Source of the DNA: Acidobacteriota bacterium
GTDB taxonomy: Bacteria > Acidobacteriota > Blastocatellia > Pyrinomonadales > Pyrinomonadaceae
Length of the DNA stretch: 43,176 nucleotides
Assembly: GCA_020200155.1 (NCBI GenBank)
Contig: JAIVJG010000009.1
Span: forward strand, 1 to 43,176
Reading direction: 5' to 3'
Shown in pieces: positions 7,793-15,672 of the stretch. Numbering within the stretch: position 1 is the first letter of the stretch; every line of letters starts with the position of its first letter. The notes below the pieces were generated by a model that ran no database searches, was not told the DNA's origin, and saw nothing but the letters and a program-made list of their open reading frames with translations. A program made the translations under genes and the position numbers.

Positions 7793-9094
7793 TTAAAGTC
7801 TGTAACGAACTTTGCTCCGGCGCAGGGCATCGTCTTCGACATCGAGGTTTTGGAGGCGGAGTGACACGTCGGCGTTGAGGTCGAGGCCGGCGCGCTCGCC
7901 CGCCTGTAATTTGACCGTGCCGGCGGCGGCAATCATCGCGGCGTTGTCTGTCGAGAGATGACGGGAGGGGAAGTAGACGGGTATGCCGAGACGCCCGCCC
8001 GCCTCGCTCGACGCTTCCCTGAGCGCGCCGTTGCAGGCCACGCCGCCGGCGACGATGAGCGTGCGCGGTCGGTGCTCCTGCGCCAGTCGCTCGGTCGTGC
8101 CGACGAGCGAGCGCACCACCACGTCCTGAAAACTCGCCGCCAAATCCCTGACGGCACGCGAAGGCTCCTCGCCTGTCGCGACGGCTTGCAGTCCCGTCTC
8201 GCGAACGTGCTTCGAGACCGCCGTCTTCAATCCGCTGAAGCTGAAATCGGGTCGCCCGTCGCCCATGCGCGGCACGCTGAAACGCACGGCGCGCGGGTCG
8301 CCTTCGCGCGCGAGTCGTTCGATGATGGGGCCGCCGGGGTAGCCGAGTCCGAGCATTTTCGCCACCTTGTCGAACGCCTCGCCCGCCGCGTCGTCGCGCG
8401 TCCGCGCCAGCACTTTGTACTTGCCGGGCGCGGGGATGAGGAACAGGTTGGTGTGGCCGCCGGAGACGACGAGCGCGAAGGCCGGGTACACAATCGGCGG
8501 ATTCTCGAAGACGACCGAGTAGACGTGGCCCTCGATGTGGTTGACGCCGACGAGCGGCTTGTCGAGCGCGTAGGCCATCGCCTTCGCGTATGAGATGCCG
8601 ACGAGCAGCGAGCCGACAAGGCCCGGCCCCTGCGTCACGGCGATGCCGTCAATCTCCTCCAGCGCGACGCCCGCGCGCGTGAAGGCTTCTTCGACGACGG
8701 GGACGATCTTGTCGAGGTGCTCGCGCGAAGCGAGTTCCGGCACGACGCCGCCGAAAAGTTTGTGCGTCTCGATTTGCGAAGAGATGACGGACGACAAAAT
8801 CTCGCGCCCATCGCGCACAATCGCCGCCGCCGTCTCGTCGCAGGAGCTTTCGATACCAAGTACGAGCATATGCATCATTCCTGAAAGTTTCAGCCGTGCG
8901 ACGATGCAATCGTAGCCGATGTAGATGGACGATACCGCGATGCCCAGACCAGATTCGCTCACGTCGCGAGTGTAGGCGTCGAGTCTCGCGCGTGGGAAAA
9001 GAATGCTCTCTTCTTCGAGTGGTAGAGAGATGAAACACGGAACGCGGACGCCGAATCTTGGTGAAAGCCGTCGCTCCCTTCCGGACGGATTCAT
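7793..9094 (-). CDS. tsaD: TsaD (t6A37 tRNA threonylcarbamoyltransferase) with PilZ-like N-terminal module
   Basis: TsaD, with TsaB and TsaE, transfers threonylcarbamoyl to A37 of ANN-decoding tRNAs. The TsaD core begins at the ATG at 8869 ([17 protein letters not shown]) and has the metal motif [54 protein letters not shown] and DNAAMIA; it is 358 residues, normal size. The same frame is open a further 75 codons upstream to an ATG at 9094 that has an excellent ribosome site (GGGAGG, 6-base spacing). This extension looks like the first ~70 residues of a PilZ domain. Either the product is a 433-residue PilZ-TsaD fusion, or a truncated pilZ remnant reads into tsaD, which could also start internally at 8869 behind AGGA. 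I give the full open frame; the core is certain, the fusion is inference. Confidence 0.93.
   Translation of the reverse strand: MNPSGRERRLSPRFGVRVPCFISLPLEEESILFPRARLDAYTRDVSESGLGIAVSSIYIGYDCIVARLKLSGMMHMLVLGIESSCDETAAAIVRDGREILSSVISSQIETHKLFGGVVPELASREHLDKIVPVVEEAFTRAGVALEEIDGIAVTQGPGLVGSLLVGISYAKAMAYALDKPLVGVNHIEGHVYSVVFENPPIVYPAFALVVSGGHTNLFLIPAPGKYKVLARTRDDAAGEAFDKVAKMLGLGYPGGPIIERLAREGDPRAVRFSVPRMGDGRPDFSFSGLKTAVSKHVRETGLQAVATGEEPSRAVRDLAASFQDVVVRSLVGTTERLAQEHRPRTLIVAGGVACNGALREASSEAGGRLGIPVYFPSRHLSTDNAAMIAAAGTVKLQAGERAGLDLNADVSLRLQNLDVEDDALRRSKVRYRL
8873..9094 (-). other. PilZ-like segment fused in frame to TsaD
   Basis: Residues 1-74 of the fused frame. Both c-di-GMP contact motifs of PilZ are present: RxxxR at R9-R13 (RRLSPRF) and DxSxxG at D44-G49 (RDVSESGLG). 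The typical later strands of PilZ (about 40 residues) are missing; the TsaD start follows directly after [13 protein letters not shown]. Recognition rests on the motifs and their spacing, not on a database match. Confidence 0.65.
8879..8882 (-). promoter_or_regulatory. Internal ribosome binding site for TsaD core
   Basis: AGGA on the minus strand lies 9 bases before the ATG at 8869 where classical TsaD would begin. It makes separate translation of a standard-length TsaD possible. Confidence 0.4.
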
Positions 9095-9100
9095 GTATGT

Positions 9101-9106
9101 CCTCCC
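9101..9106 (-). promoter_or_regulatory. Strong Shine-Dalgarno of the PilZ-TsaD frame
   Basis: GGGAGG on the minus strand, 6 bases before the ATG at 9094. It is among the best ribosome sites in the window, which argues that the PilZ-like segment is translated. Confidence 0.65.
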
Positions 9107-9242
9107 GCCGATGCATTTGTTGAACGGACACTGCCCCGCCCGATCAATTCATCTTAACGTTTCAGGACGTGTGAGGATAATTTATTTTTTGCGCCACGAC
9201 CGGCGACGAAATAAACGTCGCGCCGGGCAGGCTTTTATCCTT

Positions 9243-9824
9243 CTACTCACACTCGTAGAAGCTCAGAGCCGAGTCGCCCTGCTTCAGGATACGCCAGCGG
9301 CGAATACCGCCGAACTCATCCCTGAGCGTGTTCTTGTGGTGGTGCTCGACGACGAGGATGCCGCCCTCGCGCAGCAGCGCGGCGGTGTGCTCGCCGAAAG
9401 CCTTGAGCACGGGAAGGTATTCGGTCGAGTAGGGCGGGTCGAAGAAAGCGATGTCCCAGGGTTGTGTGCCGCCGCGCCAGCCCTTGCCTTCGTCAACGGC
9501 GGTGTGGCGCAGGTATTCCGCCGCGTCGCTCTTGACCACTTCCGTCCGTTCTTCGGGGACGCCGCACAGGTCTAGATTGGCTTCGATGAGTCCGCACGCC
9601 TTGTGCACGCGGTCAACGAAGGTGACGAAAGACGCTCCACGCGAAAGGGCCTCGATGCCGATGGCACCCGTGCCCGCGCAGAGGTCGAGGACGCGCGAGT
9701 CGGCGATGCGCGGCGCGAGCACGTTAAAGAGCGTCTCGCGCAGGCGGTCGGAGGTCGGGCGAATCTGCATGGCGGGCGGGCTTTTCAGAACCCGCCCGCG
9801 ATAAAGGCCGGTGATGATACGCAT
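9243..9824 (-). CDS. rsmD: 16S rRNA (guanine966-N2)-methyltransferase RsmD
   Basis: Methylates G966 of 16S rRNA in the 30S subunit, using S-adenosylmethionine. The 193-residue protein starts MRIITGLYRGR and has the family landmarks RPTSDRLRETLFNVL, the SAM-binding motif VLDLCAGTGAIGIEALSRGA (about 45-64), DRVHKACGLIEANL, and the catalytic DPPY at 129-132. Length and order match the family. I chose the ATG at 9824; a GTG six codons upstream is in frame and neither has a clear ribosome site. It lies upstream of the pilZ-tsaD frame on the same strand, with 148 bases between. Confidence 0.93.
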   Translation of the reverse strand: MRIITGLYRGRVLKSPPAMQIRPTSDRLRETLFNVLAPRIADSRVLDLCAGTGAIGIEALSRGASFVTFVDRVHKACGLIEANLDLCGVPEERTEVVKSDAAEYLRHTAVDEGKGWRGGTQPWDIAFFDPPYSTEYLPVLKAFGEHTAALLREGGILVVEHHHKNTLRDEFGGIRRWRILKQGDSALSFYECE

Positions 9825-9920
9825 CGCCTTTGAATTTAACACGACGACGCGCGGAGATTCGAGTCGCCGACACGTTCGACGATGCGCGCGATGCTTGTTT
9901 GAAAGTTCCGACCAACGGAC

Positions 9921-10691
9921 TCATTTTTGATCGGGCGGGACTTCAATCTCGACAATTAATTGCACCTGCGACCTGACGTTGAGCGAACCTGCTTCGACCG
10001 GCGTGCGGGCTGACATCTTCTGCGCGGAATATGTGCCGAGGTTCATGTTGGCCTGGGTGTCAGCGCTATATTCCGCTCGCCTCTCGTCTACCGTCAGCGG
10101 GCGGTTCGTGAACCCACCCTCCTGTTCCTCAACTACGCGCACGATGCGCCCGCCGAGCGCCTGCGCCATCGCACGCGCCTTGTCCATCGCCTGCTTGGAG
10201 GCTTCGGCGAGCGTCTGGCCGCGCGCCGGGTTGCTCTCGCGCAGGACGAAAGAAACGCTCTCGACGCTGTTCGCGCCCGCCTGCGTCGCCGCGTCAATCA
10301 CCGCGCCGACGTTATCGAGCGCGCCGGTCTTCAACGTCACGCTGTTCTGCGCCTCGTAACCGACGATCTTCGGCATGCTCCCGTTCCAGTTGCGTTGCGG
10401 CTGGAGGCTGTAATCGCTCGTCTTAATCTCAGCATTTTCGCCCGCCGCTTCTTTGATGGCCTTGATGACGGCCTCAGTTTTGCGCGCGTTTTCCTGCTGC
10501 GCGGGCAGAGCCTTCTGGTTTTGCGTGACCACAGAGAGGACGATCAGAGCCGTGTCGGGCGGCGCTTTCAAGTCCGATTCGCCCGTCACCAGCACGCGCG
10601 ACACGCGCGTCTCCTTCTTCGCGCATGACGCGACGGAAAGCGCCATGATTAATGTCACGAGCGGCGTCGCGAGACGTAAAAAGTTCTTCAT
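9921..10691 (-). CDS. SIMPL-domain (DUF541) lipoprotein
   Basis: 256 residues. The N-terminus is a lipoprotein signal (hydrophobic stretch, then SVASC with the lipid-acceptor Cys near 24). The rest is a SIMPL domain: an opening VTGESDLKAPPDTALIVLSVVTQ, a central KTSDYSLQPQ and GYEAQNSVTLKTGALDNVGAVIDAA, and the C-terminal ASKQAMDKARAMAQALGG with closing VQLIVEIEV. SIMPL proteins are periplasmic or outer-membrane-anchored and related to Bp26/YggE; their exact function is poorly known, with links to oxidative stress in E. coli YggE. ATG 10691 follows AGGAGA at 6 bases. A longer frame to 10706 lacks support. It probably stands alone, since gaps on both sides exceed 95 bases. Confidence 0.85.
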   Translation of the reverse strand: MKNFLRLATPLVTLIMALSVASCAKKETRVSRVLVTGESDLKAPPDTALIVLSVVTQNQKALPAQQENARKTEAVIKAIKEAAGENAEIKTSDYSLQPQRNWNGSMPKIVGYEAQNSVTLKTGALDNVGAVIDAATQAGANSVESVSFVLRESNPARGQTLAEASKQAMDKARAMAQALGGRIVRVVEEQEGGFTNRPLTVDERRAEYSADTQANMNLGTYSAQKMSARTPVEAGSLNVRSQVQLIVEIEVPPDQK

Positions 10692-10951
10692 GGGAATCTC
10701 CTGCAATCGAATTTGAGCTGCACAGAGGTTGAACGTACAGGAAAATCAATTCTTGCCGGCGACGGAGGCATCCCCGCCGCCTTCCCGAATGTTCGACGTT
10801 CGCGTTTGAGAGTTTAGAGTCGCGGAAGACCTTTTTTGTTCCTTGCGGCGTGCAGGTTTAAGCCTACGACGGAAAGCCCGAAACGCGCGTCAGCGCGCAG
10901 TCGCTCAAATGAGGCGCGAGGTGTTTCGAGTCGCCGACATGTCGCACAGGC

Positions 10952-12085
10952 TTACTGCTTGTTCAACGCGAACTTGAACACCTGCGTGCGCGCGGCGATG
11001 AATAGCTCATTGTGGTCGTTGAAGACCATGCCGAAGGCCACGCCTTTGACTTTCATGAAGTTGAGGTAACGCCCGTTAGCGTCAAACACCTGCACGCCCT
11101 TGATGTCGCTGACATAGACGCGCCCCTGATTGTCCACGGCGATGGCTTGAGGCGCACGGAACTGTCCCGGCTCGTCGCCAGCACTGCCGAACTGCGTCAG
11201 GAAGCGACCATCGGGCGAGAACTTGAAGACGGCGTCATTGAAAGCGCCGAGCGCGTAGATTTGGCCGAGACCATCCGTGGCTACACGAATGGTTAGTTCA
11301 GACCTATCTGTCTGCCCGCTGATGGCCGAGCGGATTACTTTCGTGACCTCTCCAGACGAGTTGAAGCGGATGATGTCGTCGTGAGCATCGCTTGAGAAGG
11401 CGACGAGACCGCCCTCGGCTGTCACGGCCACATCGTCGAAGCCGCTGCGCCCGCTGTAGGCCACGTCGCCCTGCGTCCTGCCCGTCATCCCCTCGTGTCG
11501 CGTGATCTTGCCCTTCTGCACGACGTAGACCGTGCCGCGCCGGTCGGCAGCCATCCCGCGCAGAGGCATCTTCGCGTCAACCGTCCACTGCGTCAGAAAC
11601 TTGCCCGTCGAATCGAAGACCTGCACGCGCCCGCCGATGTACTCGCCGACGTAGATGTGCCCCTCTGCATCCACGGCGATGCTGCGCGCGTCCTTAAAAT
11701 AGCCCGCCCCCGTGCCTTCGCTCCCGAAGCTGAGGTTGGGTTGTGCTTCGCCCTCGCTAGTGTTCTTCAATGGCAGATTGATTCGCACATTCGGGGAACT
11801 GACGGGGCGCTTCACGTTCGTGGACGCACTGTAATACGAGTGAAGGGCGTAGAAGGCGACCAGCCCTGTGACGATCACGGCGACGAAGGCGACAATCACA
11901 CCGGCGATCACCGACGTGTTGTTAGACTTGTATTCGACGGCAGGCGGCTGCTCAACTGCGCGCCGCTCGCGCCGGGGCAGCATCACCGTACTTTCGCAAA
12001 ACGGGCACCGGACGGTATCGCGCTCGCCCCGCTCGTCGTAATCCACGGGTGCGCCGCAGGAAGGGCATCGTAATGTGTGTATCAT
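10952..12085 (-). CDS. Zinc-ribbon, single-span membrane protein with NHL/beta-propeller domain
   Basis: 377 residues. Two CxxC pairs (CPSC at 7-10, CPFC at 27-30) form an N-terminal zinc ribbon. A single membrane helix spans about 59-82, followed by a ~300-residue NHL-type six-bladed propeller outside the membrane: repeats such as GYFKDARSIAVDAEGHIYVGEYIGGRVQVFDS and GQFRAPQAIAVDNQGRVYVSDI are typical. NHL propellers usually bind proteins or ligands; no specific role is known for this architecture. The ATG at 12085 is preceded by AAGAGAG; a TTG start overlapping the recG stop is possible but unlikely. It follows recG by 32 bases and may be co-transcribed with it. Confidence 0.8.
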   Translation of the reverse strand: MIHTLRCPSCGAPVDYDERGERDTVRCPFCESTVMLPRRERRAVEQPPAVEYKSNNTSVIAGVIVAFVAVIVTGLVAFYALHSYYSASTNVKRPVSSPNVRINLPLKNTSEGEAQPNLSFGSEGTGAGYFKDARSIAVDAEGHIYVGEYIGGRVQVFDSTGKFLTQWTVDAKMPLRGMAADRRGTVYVVQKGKITRHEGMTGRTQGDVAYSGRSGFDDVAVTAEGGLVAFSSDAHDDIIRFNSSGEVTKVIRSAISGQTDRSELTIRVATDGLGQIYALGAFNDAVFKFSPDGRFLTQFGSAGDEPGQFRAPQAIAVDNQGRVYVSDIKGVQVFDANGRYLNFMKVKGVAFGMVFNDHNELFIAARTQVFKFALNKQ

Positions 12086-12117
12086 TGCACTGGCTCTCTT
12101 AACTTTCGCCGGACTTT

Positions 12118-14517
12118 TCAACCGACAGCGGCGAGGCCGAAGCGCGCGTCGGCACGCACGCGCTCGATCAGGCGTGAGGTCTCGCGTGTGCGCCCGCGCG
12201 TCGTCAGGTAGTAGTCGGCCTCGCGGCGTGCGTCTTCGAGAATCTGTATGTCGCGCACGAGATTGCCGACGCGGAAGGTGGGGACGCCGGACTGCCGGGT
12301 GCCCATCACTTCGCCGGGGCCGCGAAGCTCAAGGTCTTTTTCGGAGATGCGGAAGCCGTCGTTGGTTTCTTCCATGATGCCTAGACGCTCGCGCGCCACA
12401 GACGTTTGTTTCTCCGAGGCGAGCAGGATGCAGTAGGACTTCTCAGCGCCGCGCCCGACGCGCCCGCGCAACTGGTGGAGTTGCGAGAGGCCGAAGCGCT
12501 CGGCGTGCTCGATAATCATCACAGAGGCGTTCGCCACGTCAACGCCGACCTCGACGACGGTCGTCGCGACAAGTACGTGAATCTCCCCGGCGACGAAGCG
12601 GCGCATCACCTCCTCTTTGTCCGCAGTCTTCATCTTGCCGTGCAGCAGCCCGATGGAAAAGTGCGGGAAGACGCGGTCGCGCAGGTGCTCGAACATGCGC
12701 GTCGCATCCTTCAAGTCCATCTTCTCCGACTCCTCGACGAGCGGGTAGACGACGTAGACCTGACGCCCGCCGCGCACCTCGCGCTCGATTCCCTTGTAGA
12801 CGCCCGCGCGCTGGTCTTCGCCGACGACGACGGTCTTGATCGGCGTCCGTCCCGGCGGCAGTTCGTCAATCACAGACACGTCGAGGTCGCCGTAGACGGT
12901 CATCGCCAGGCTTCTGGGAATCGGCGTCGCCGTCATCACCAGCACGTCCGGGTTGAAGCCGCGCTCGCGCAGCGCCGCGCGTTGCATGACGCCGAAGCGG
13001 TGCTGCTCGTCAATCACGACAAGGCCGAGTTTGCTGAACGAGACTGCTTCCTGTATCACCGCGTGCGTCCCGACGCAGGCGTGAATCTCGCCCGACGCGA
13101 GGTCTTTGTGAAGGCGCTTTTTTTCGCTCGCGCGCAGCGAGCCGACGAGCAGTTCGACGCGATAGGGCGTCGGCGCAAGCAGGCGCTTGATGTTGCGCGC
13201 GTGCTGCTCTGCGAGGATTTCCGTGGGCACCATCAGCGCGGACTGGTAGCCGTTCTCCATCGCCGCCAGCATCGCCAAAAGCGCCACGGCGGTCTTGCCG
13301 CTGCCGACATCTCCTTGCAGCAGGCGATTCATCGGCACGTCCGATTGCATGTCGTCGAGAATGCGCTTGATGGCGCGTGCCTGCGCGCTCGTCAGCGTGA
13401 AGGGAAGCGTCGAGAGCATGCGCTCGTACATGCGCTCGGTGATTTCGATGAGCGCGCCCTTCGGTTCCTTCGTCCGCTCGCTCCGCCGCAGCGCAATCGC
13501 GAGCGCGACCCAGAAAAATTCCTCGAAGATGAGACGCAGGTGCGCCGGGCTGCGTGCGCGCTCGTACTCCGCAAGCGGCGCGTCTTCCGTCGGAAAGTGT
13601 ATACGACGGATGGCTTCGCCGCGATTGACGAGGTGTTGGCGCGCGATTAATTCGGCGGGCAGCGTTTCGTTGAAAGCCGCGTCATCAAGCAGCCCGATCA
13701 ACGCATGGATAATCTCGCGCAGTCGCTTCGTGCGAAACTCGCCGAGCTTGCGATAGACCGGCACGCGCCGGCCTGTGTGAATCGCGGCCAGCACCGGGTC
13801 AGTCGCTTCTTCATCCAACGCCACATCTTCGCCGGCACCTTCTTCGTCAACATCATTTCCCGTGCCGCGCGGCGCGTTCTGGCCGTCCGCGTCGTCGCTT
13901 TCCGCTGCACGCCCTCCGTTGTCGGAGTTGGCCTGCGCGTCTCCCTCTTCCGCGATGCGTATCAGCGCGTGCTCCGGCGGCGTCCATGTGCCGGGCAGCA
14001 TCTCCAACTCGTCGGGCTTGCCCAGATGCAGCGCGAAGGTGTTGCGCCGCGAGTCCCACTCCCACTTGCCGAAGGCGACGAAGCGCGCGCCGCGCGTGAA
14101 TCTTTGACGGTAGTAAGCGACGATGCGTTGAGCCTGTCGCCCGGACACGAACCACCACACGACGACCGGCTTGCCCGTCCGCTCCGGGTCGCTCGCCGTG
14201 ACCTCGAAGATAAACAGCGGCGGCGCTTTCGGCCCGCGATTCTTGCCCACCTGAAAGCCGCCCGCCACTCTGACGTATAACTCAAGCGACGCCTCGACCC
14301 CGTCGCGCAGTTCGGCCACGCGCGCGAGGTTCGAGCGATCCTCGTAACGCATCGGCAGGTAGTTCAGGAGGTCTTCGACCGACACCTCGCACGCGTCTCC
14401 CTTGCCCGACACGTTCGCCAGCGCCAGCGCCAGCTTGCGCGCCGTCGGCACACCGAGCCGCGAGACGCCGTACTTCGGCAGAGAGAGAATGGGCGTGGTC
14501 AGCGTGAGCTGAGACAT
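12118..14517 (-). CDS. recG: ATP-dependent DNA helicase RecG
   Basis: RecG remodels stalled replication forks and branch-migrates Holliday junctions. N-terminal wedge/OB region to about 190, then helicase domains: Walker A GDVGSGKTA at 402-410, PTEILAEQHA, DEQH box at 503-506, TATPIPRS (motif III) and in the second RecA-like domain LHGKM, ATTVVEVGVDVANAS and QLRGRVGRG. The C-terminus has the RecG signature GFRISEKDLELRGPGEVMGTRQSG. At 799 residues it is about 100 longer than E. coli RecG, partly from an acidic, Gly/Asp/Glu-rich insert at about residues 190-242 in the wedge-helicase linker. ATG 14517 is chosen; the open frame extends 16 codons more, but those codons are the heptad-repeat element D and are not family sequence. 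Confidence 0.95.
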   Translation of the reverse strand: MSQLTLTTPILSLPKYGVSRLGVPTARKLALALANVSGKGDACEVSVEDLLNYLPMRYEDRSNLARVAELRDGVEASLELYVRVAGGFQVGKNRGPKAPPLFIFEVTASDPERTGKPVVVWWFVSGRQAQRIVAYYRQRFTRGARFVAFGKWEWDSRRNTFALHLGKPDELEMLPGTWTPPEHALIRIAEEGDAQANSDNGGRAAESDDADGQNAPRGTGNDVDEEGAGEDVALDEEATDPVLAAIHTGRRVPVYRKLGEFRTKRLREIIHALIGLLDDAAFNETLPAELIARQHLVNRGEAIRRIHFPTEDAPLAEYERARSPAHLRLIFEEFFWVALAIALRRSERTKEPKGALIEITERMYERMLSTLPFTLTSAQARAIKRILDDMQSDVPMNRLLQGDVGSGKTAVALLAMLAAMENGYQSALMVPTEILAEQHARNIKRLLAPTPYRVELLVGSLRASEKKRLHKDLASGEIHACVGTHAVIQEAVSFSKLGLVVIDEQHRFGVMQRAALRERGFNPDVLVMTATPIPRSLAMTVYGDLDVSVIDELPPGRTPIKTVVVGEDQRAGVYKGIEREVRGGRQVYVVYPLVEESEKMDLKDATRMFEHLRDRVFPHFSIGLLHGKMKTADKEEVMRRFVAGEIHVLVATTVVEVGVDVANASVMIIEHAERFGLSQLHQLRGRVGRGAEKSYCILLASEKQTSVARERLGIMEETNDGFRISEKDLELRGPGEVMGTRQSGVPTFRVGNLVRDIQILEDARREADYYLTTRGRTRETSRLIERVRADARFGLAAVG

Positions 14518-14523
14518 GAGAAG

Positions 14524-14605
14524 AAGGGATGAGGGCGGAGGGATAAGGGATGAGTTGGAAGACAAGTGCGTCTTTTTTACTTCATCCCTCCGCCCACATC
14601 CTTTT
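14524..14605. repeat. Heptad-repeat hairpin element D (bacilliredoxin-recG)
   Basis: Left arm words in exact 7-base register: GGGATGA, GGGCGGA, GGGATAA, GGGATGA. Right arm 14584-14605 reads CATCCCT, CCGCCCA, CATCC and is the complement of 14524-14544 with two mismatches. It fills the gap between the bacilliredoxin stop and the recG start, both on minus, and spuriously extends the recG frame. Confidence 0.8.
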
Positions 14606-14608
14606 GTG

Positions 14609-15049
14609 CTATGCGGTTGCCGAATTGACCGGGGCGCAGAAGCGATTGAAGGCTTGCGTCAGTTCCTGCGCGATCTCTTCGGCGTACTTGTTCTCGATCT
14701 GCTGGCGCTCCAGCATGTAGATGAGTTGGCCGTCTTTGAAGAGGGCAATTTGCGGCGAGGATGGCGGGTAAGGCGCGAAGTGCGCGCGTGCCGTGGCCGT
14801 CGCCTCGATGTCGGCCCCTGCGAAGACCGTGACGGCGCGATCCGGACGCGCTTCGTTTTGCAGCGCCATCGCGACGCCGGGCCGCGCCTTGCCCGCCGCA
14901 CAGCCGCAGACAGAATTGACGATCACCATCAGCGTGCCTTTCGTGTTCCTGATCGCCTCCTCAACCTGCTCAGGCGTCCGCGTCTCTTCGACCCCGATGC
15001 GGGTCAGGTCTTCGCGCATCGGCTTAATCAAAATTTCGGAATAAGGCAT
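14609..15049 (-). CDS. BrxA/BrxB family bacilliredoxin
   Basis: 146 residues. The family (DUF1094, B. subtilis YphP/YqiW) reduces mixed disulfides between bacillithiol and proteins. The hallmark CGC motif is at residues 48-50 inside MVIVNSVCGCAAGKARPGV, and the N-terminus MPYSEILIKPMREDLTRIG and the PQIALFKDGQLIYMLER stretch are typical. Cytoplasmic, no signal. The ATG at 15049 follows GGAGAG at about 8 bases. Some Acidobacteriota are thought to make bacillithiol-type thiols, but biosynthetic genes are not in this window. It is upstream of recG on the same strand. Confidence 0.9.
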   Translation of the reverse strand: MPYSEILIKPMREDLTRIGVEETRTPEQVEEAIRNTKGTLMVIVNSVCGCAAGKARPGVAMALQNEARPDRAVTVFAGADIEATATARAHFAPYPPSSPQIALFKDGQLIYMLERQQIENKYAEEIAQELTQAFNRFCAPVNSATA

Positions 15050-15207
15050 TTTCTTTCTCTCCTTCAATAACTCGAATGATTGTTTCTACGGGTCTGAAAC
15101 GGCGAGACCTACGAGCCTCCGCGCCTGTTTCCGTAAGATCGTTATTCGCGCAATCATTTTAGCACGACGGCGACGTGCGGGCAGTCGCGGGTTATCGTGC
15201 GGGGCAC

Positions 15208-15672
15208 TCACTCGCTCGCGATTCTGATGTGGCGTGCGTCTTCGCCGTCGCCCGCAATCGAGACATGCCAGGCGGGCGAGGGAAGCCGGTAGCGTCCCAT
15301 GCGCTCAGCCCACTCGATGACGATCACGGCCTGTTCGTCCGCGAGCAGTTCTTCAAGGTCAACGGCGTGCGCGGCGCTCGCGCCTTCGTCGAGACGATAG
15401 AGGTCGAGATGATAGAGCGTCAGTCGCCCCTCGTGGTAAGGATTGACGAGCGTGAAAGACGGGCTGGTCACTTCGTCCGTGTCAATGTCGAGCGCGCCGG
15501 CGAGTCCTTTCACGAAGACCGTCTTGCCGGCTCCGAGCGCGCCGTGAAGCAGAAGTATCTCGCCGCCCGCGAGCCGCGAGCCGATTTGATGACCGACGGC
15601 GAAAGTCTCTTCCGGGCTGTGCGTGATCCACTCGCCCGTCAACATTTGTCCTTGAGTTGTCCCGGTGCTCAC
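15208..15672 (-). CDS. tsaE: tRNA threonylcarbamoyladenosine biosynthesis ATPase TsaE
   Basis: ATPase that regulates the TsaB-TsaD complex in t6A synthesis. The P-loop GALGAGKT is at 44-51, followed by TSPSFTLVNPYHEG and YHLDLYRLD, then VIVIEWAERMG, all diagnostic for TsaE. 154 residues is standard. The GTG start at 15672 overlaps the TGA stop of nnr by four bases (GTGA), indicating translational coupling; an in-frame ATG at 15645 is an alternative. Pairing with nnr is seen in many bacteria. TsaD is 6 kb downstream on the same strand; TsaB is not in the window. Confidence 0.94.
   Translation of the reverse strand: MSTGTTQGQMLTGEWITHSPEETFAVGHQIGSRLAGGEILLLHGALGAGKTVFVKGLAGALDIDTDEVTSPSFTLVNPYHEGRLTLYHLDLYRLDEGASAAHAVDLEELLADEQAVIVIEWAERMGRYRLPSPAWHVSIAGDGEDARHIRIASE

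Noticed and set aside
9197-9225. Hairpin CCGGCGACG...CGTCGCGCCGG upstream of the PilZ-TsaD frame
   Set aside because: Two-base bulge, and no T-run on the minus strand where rsmD would need termination.
9858-10939. 15-base direct repeat TTCGAGTCGCCGACA at 9858-9872 and 10925-10939 flanking the SIMPL lipoprotein gene
   Set aside because: In a 43-kb window a chance 15-base match is expected about once, more with skewed composition. There are no inverted ends or transposase, so this is not evidence of an insertion.
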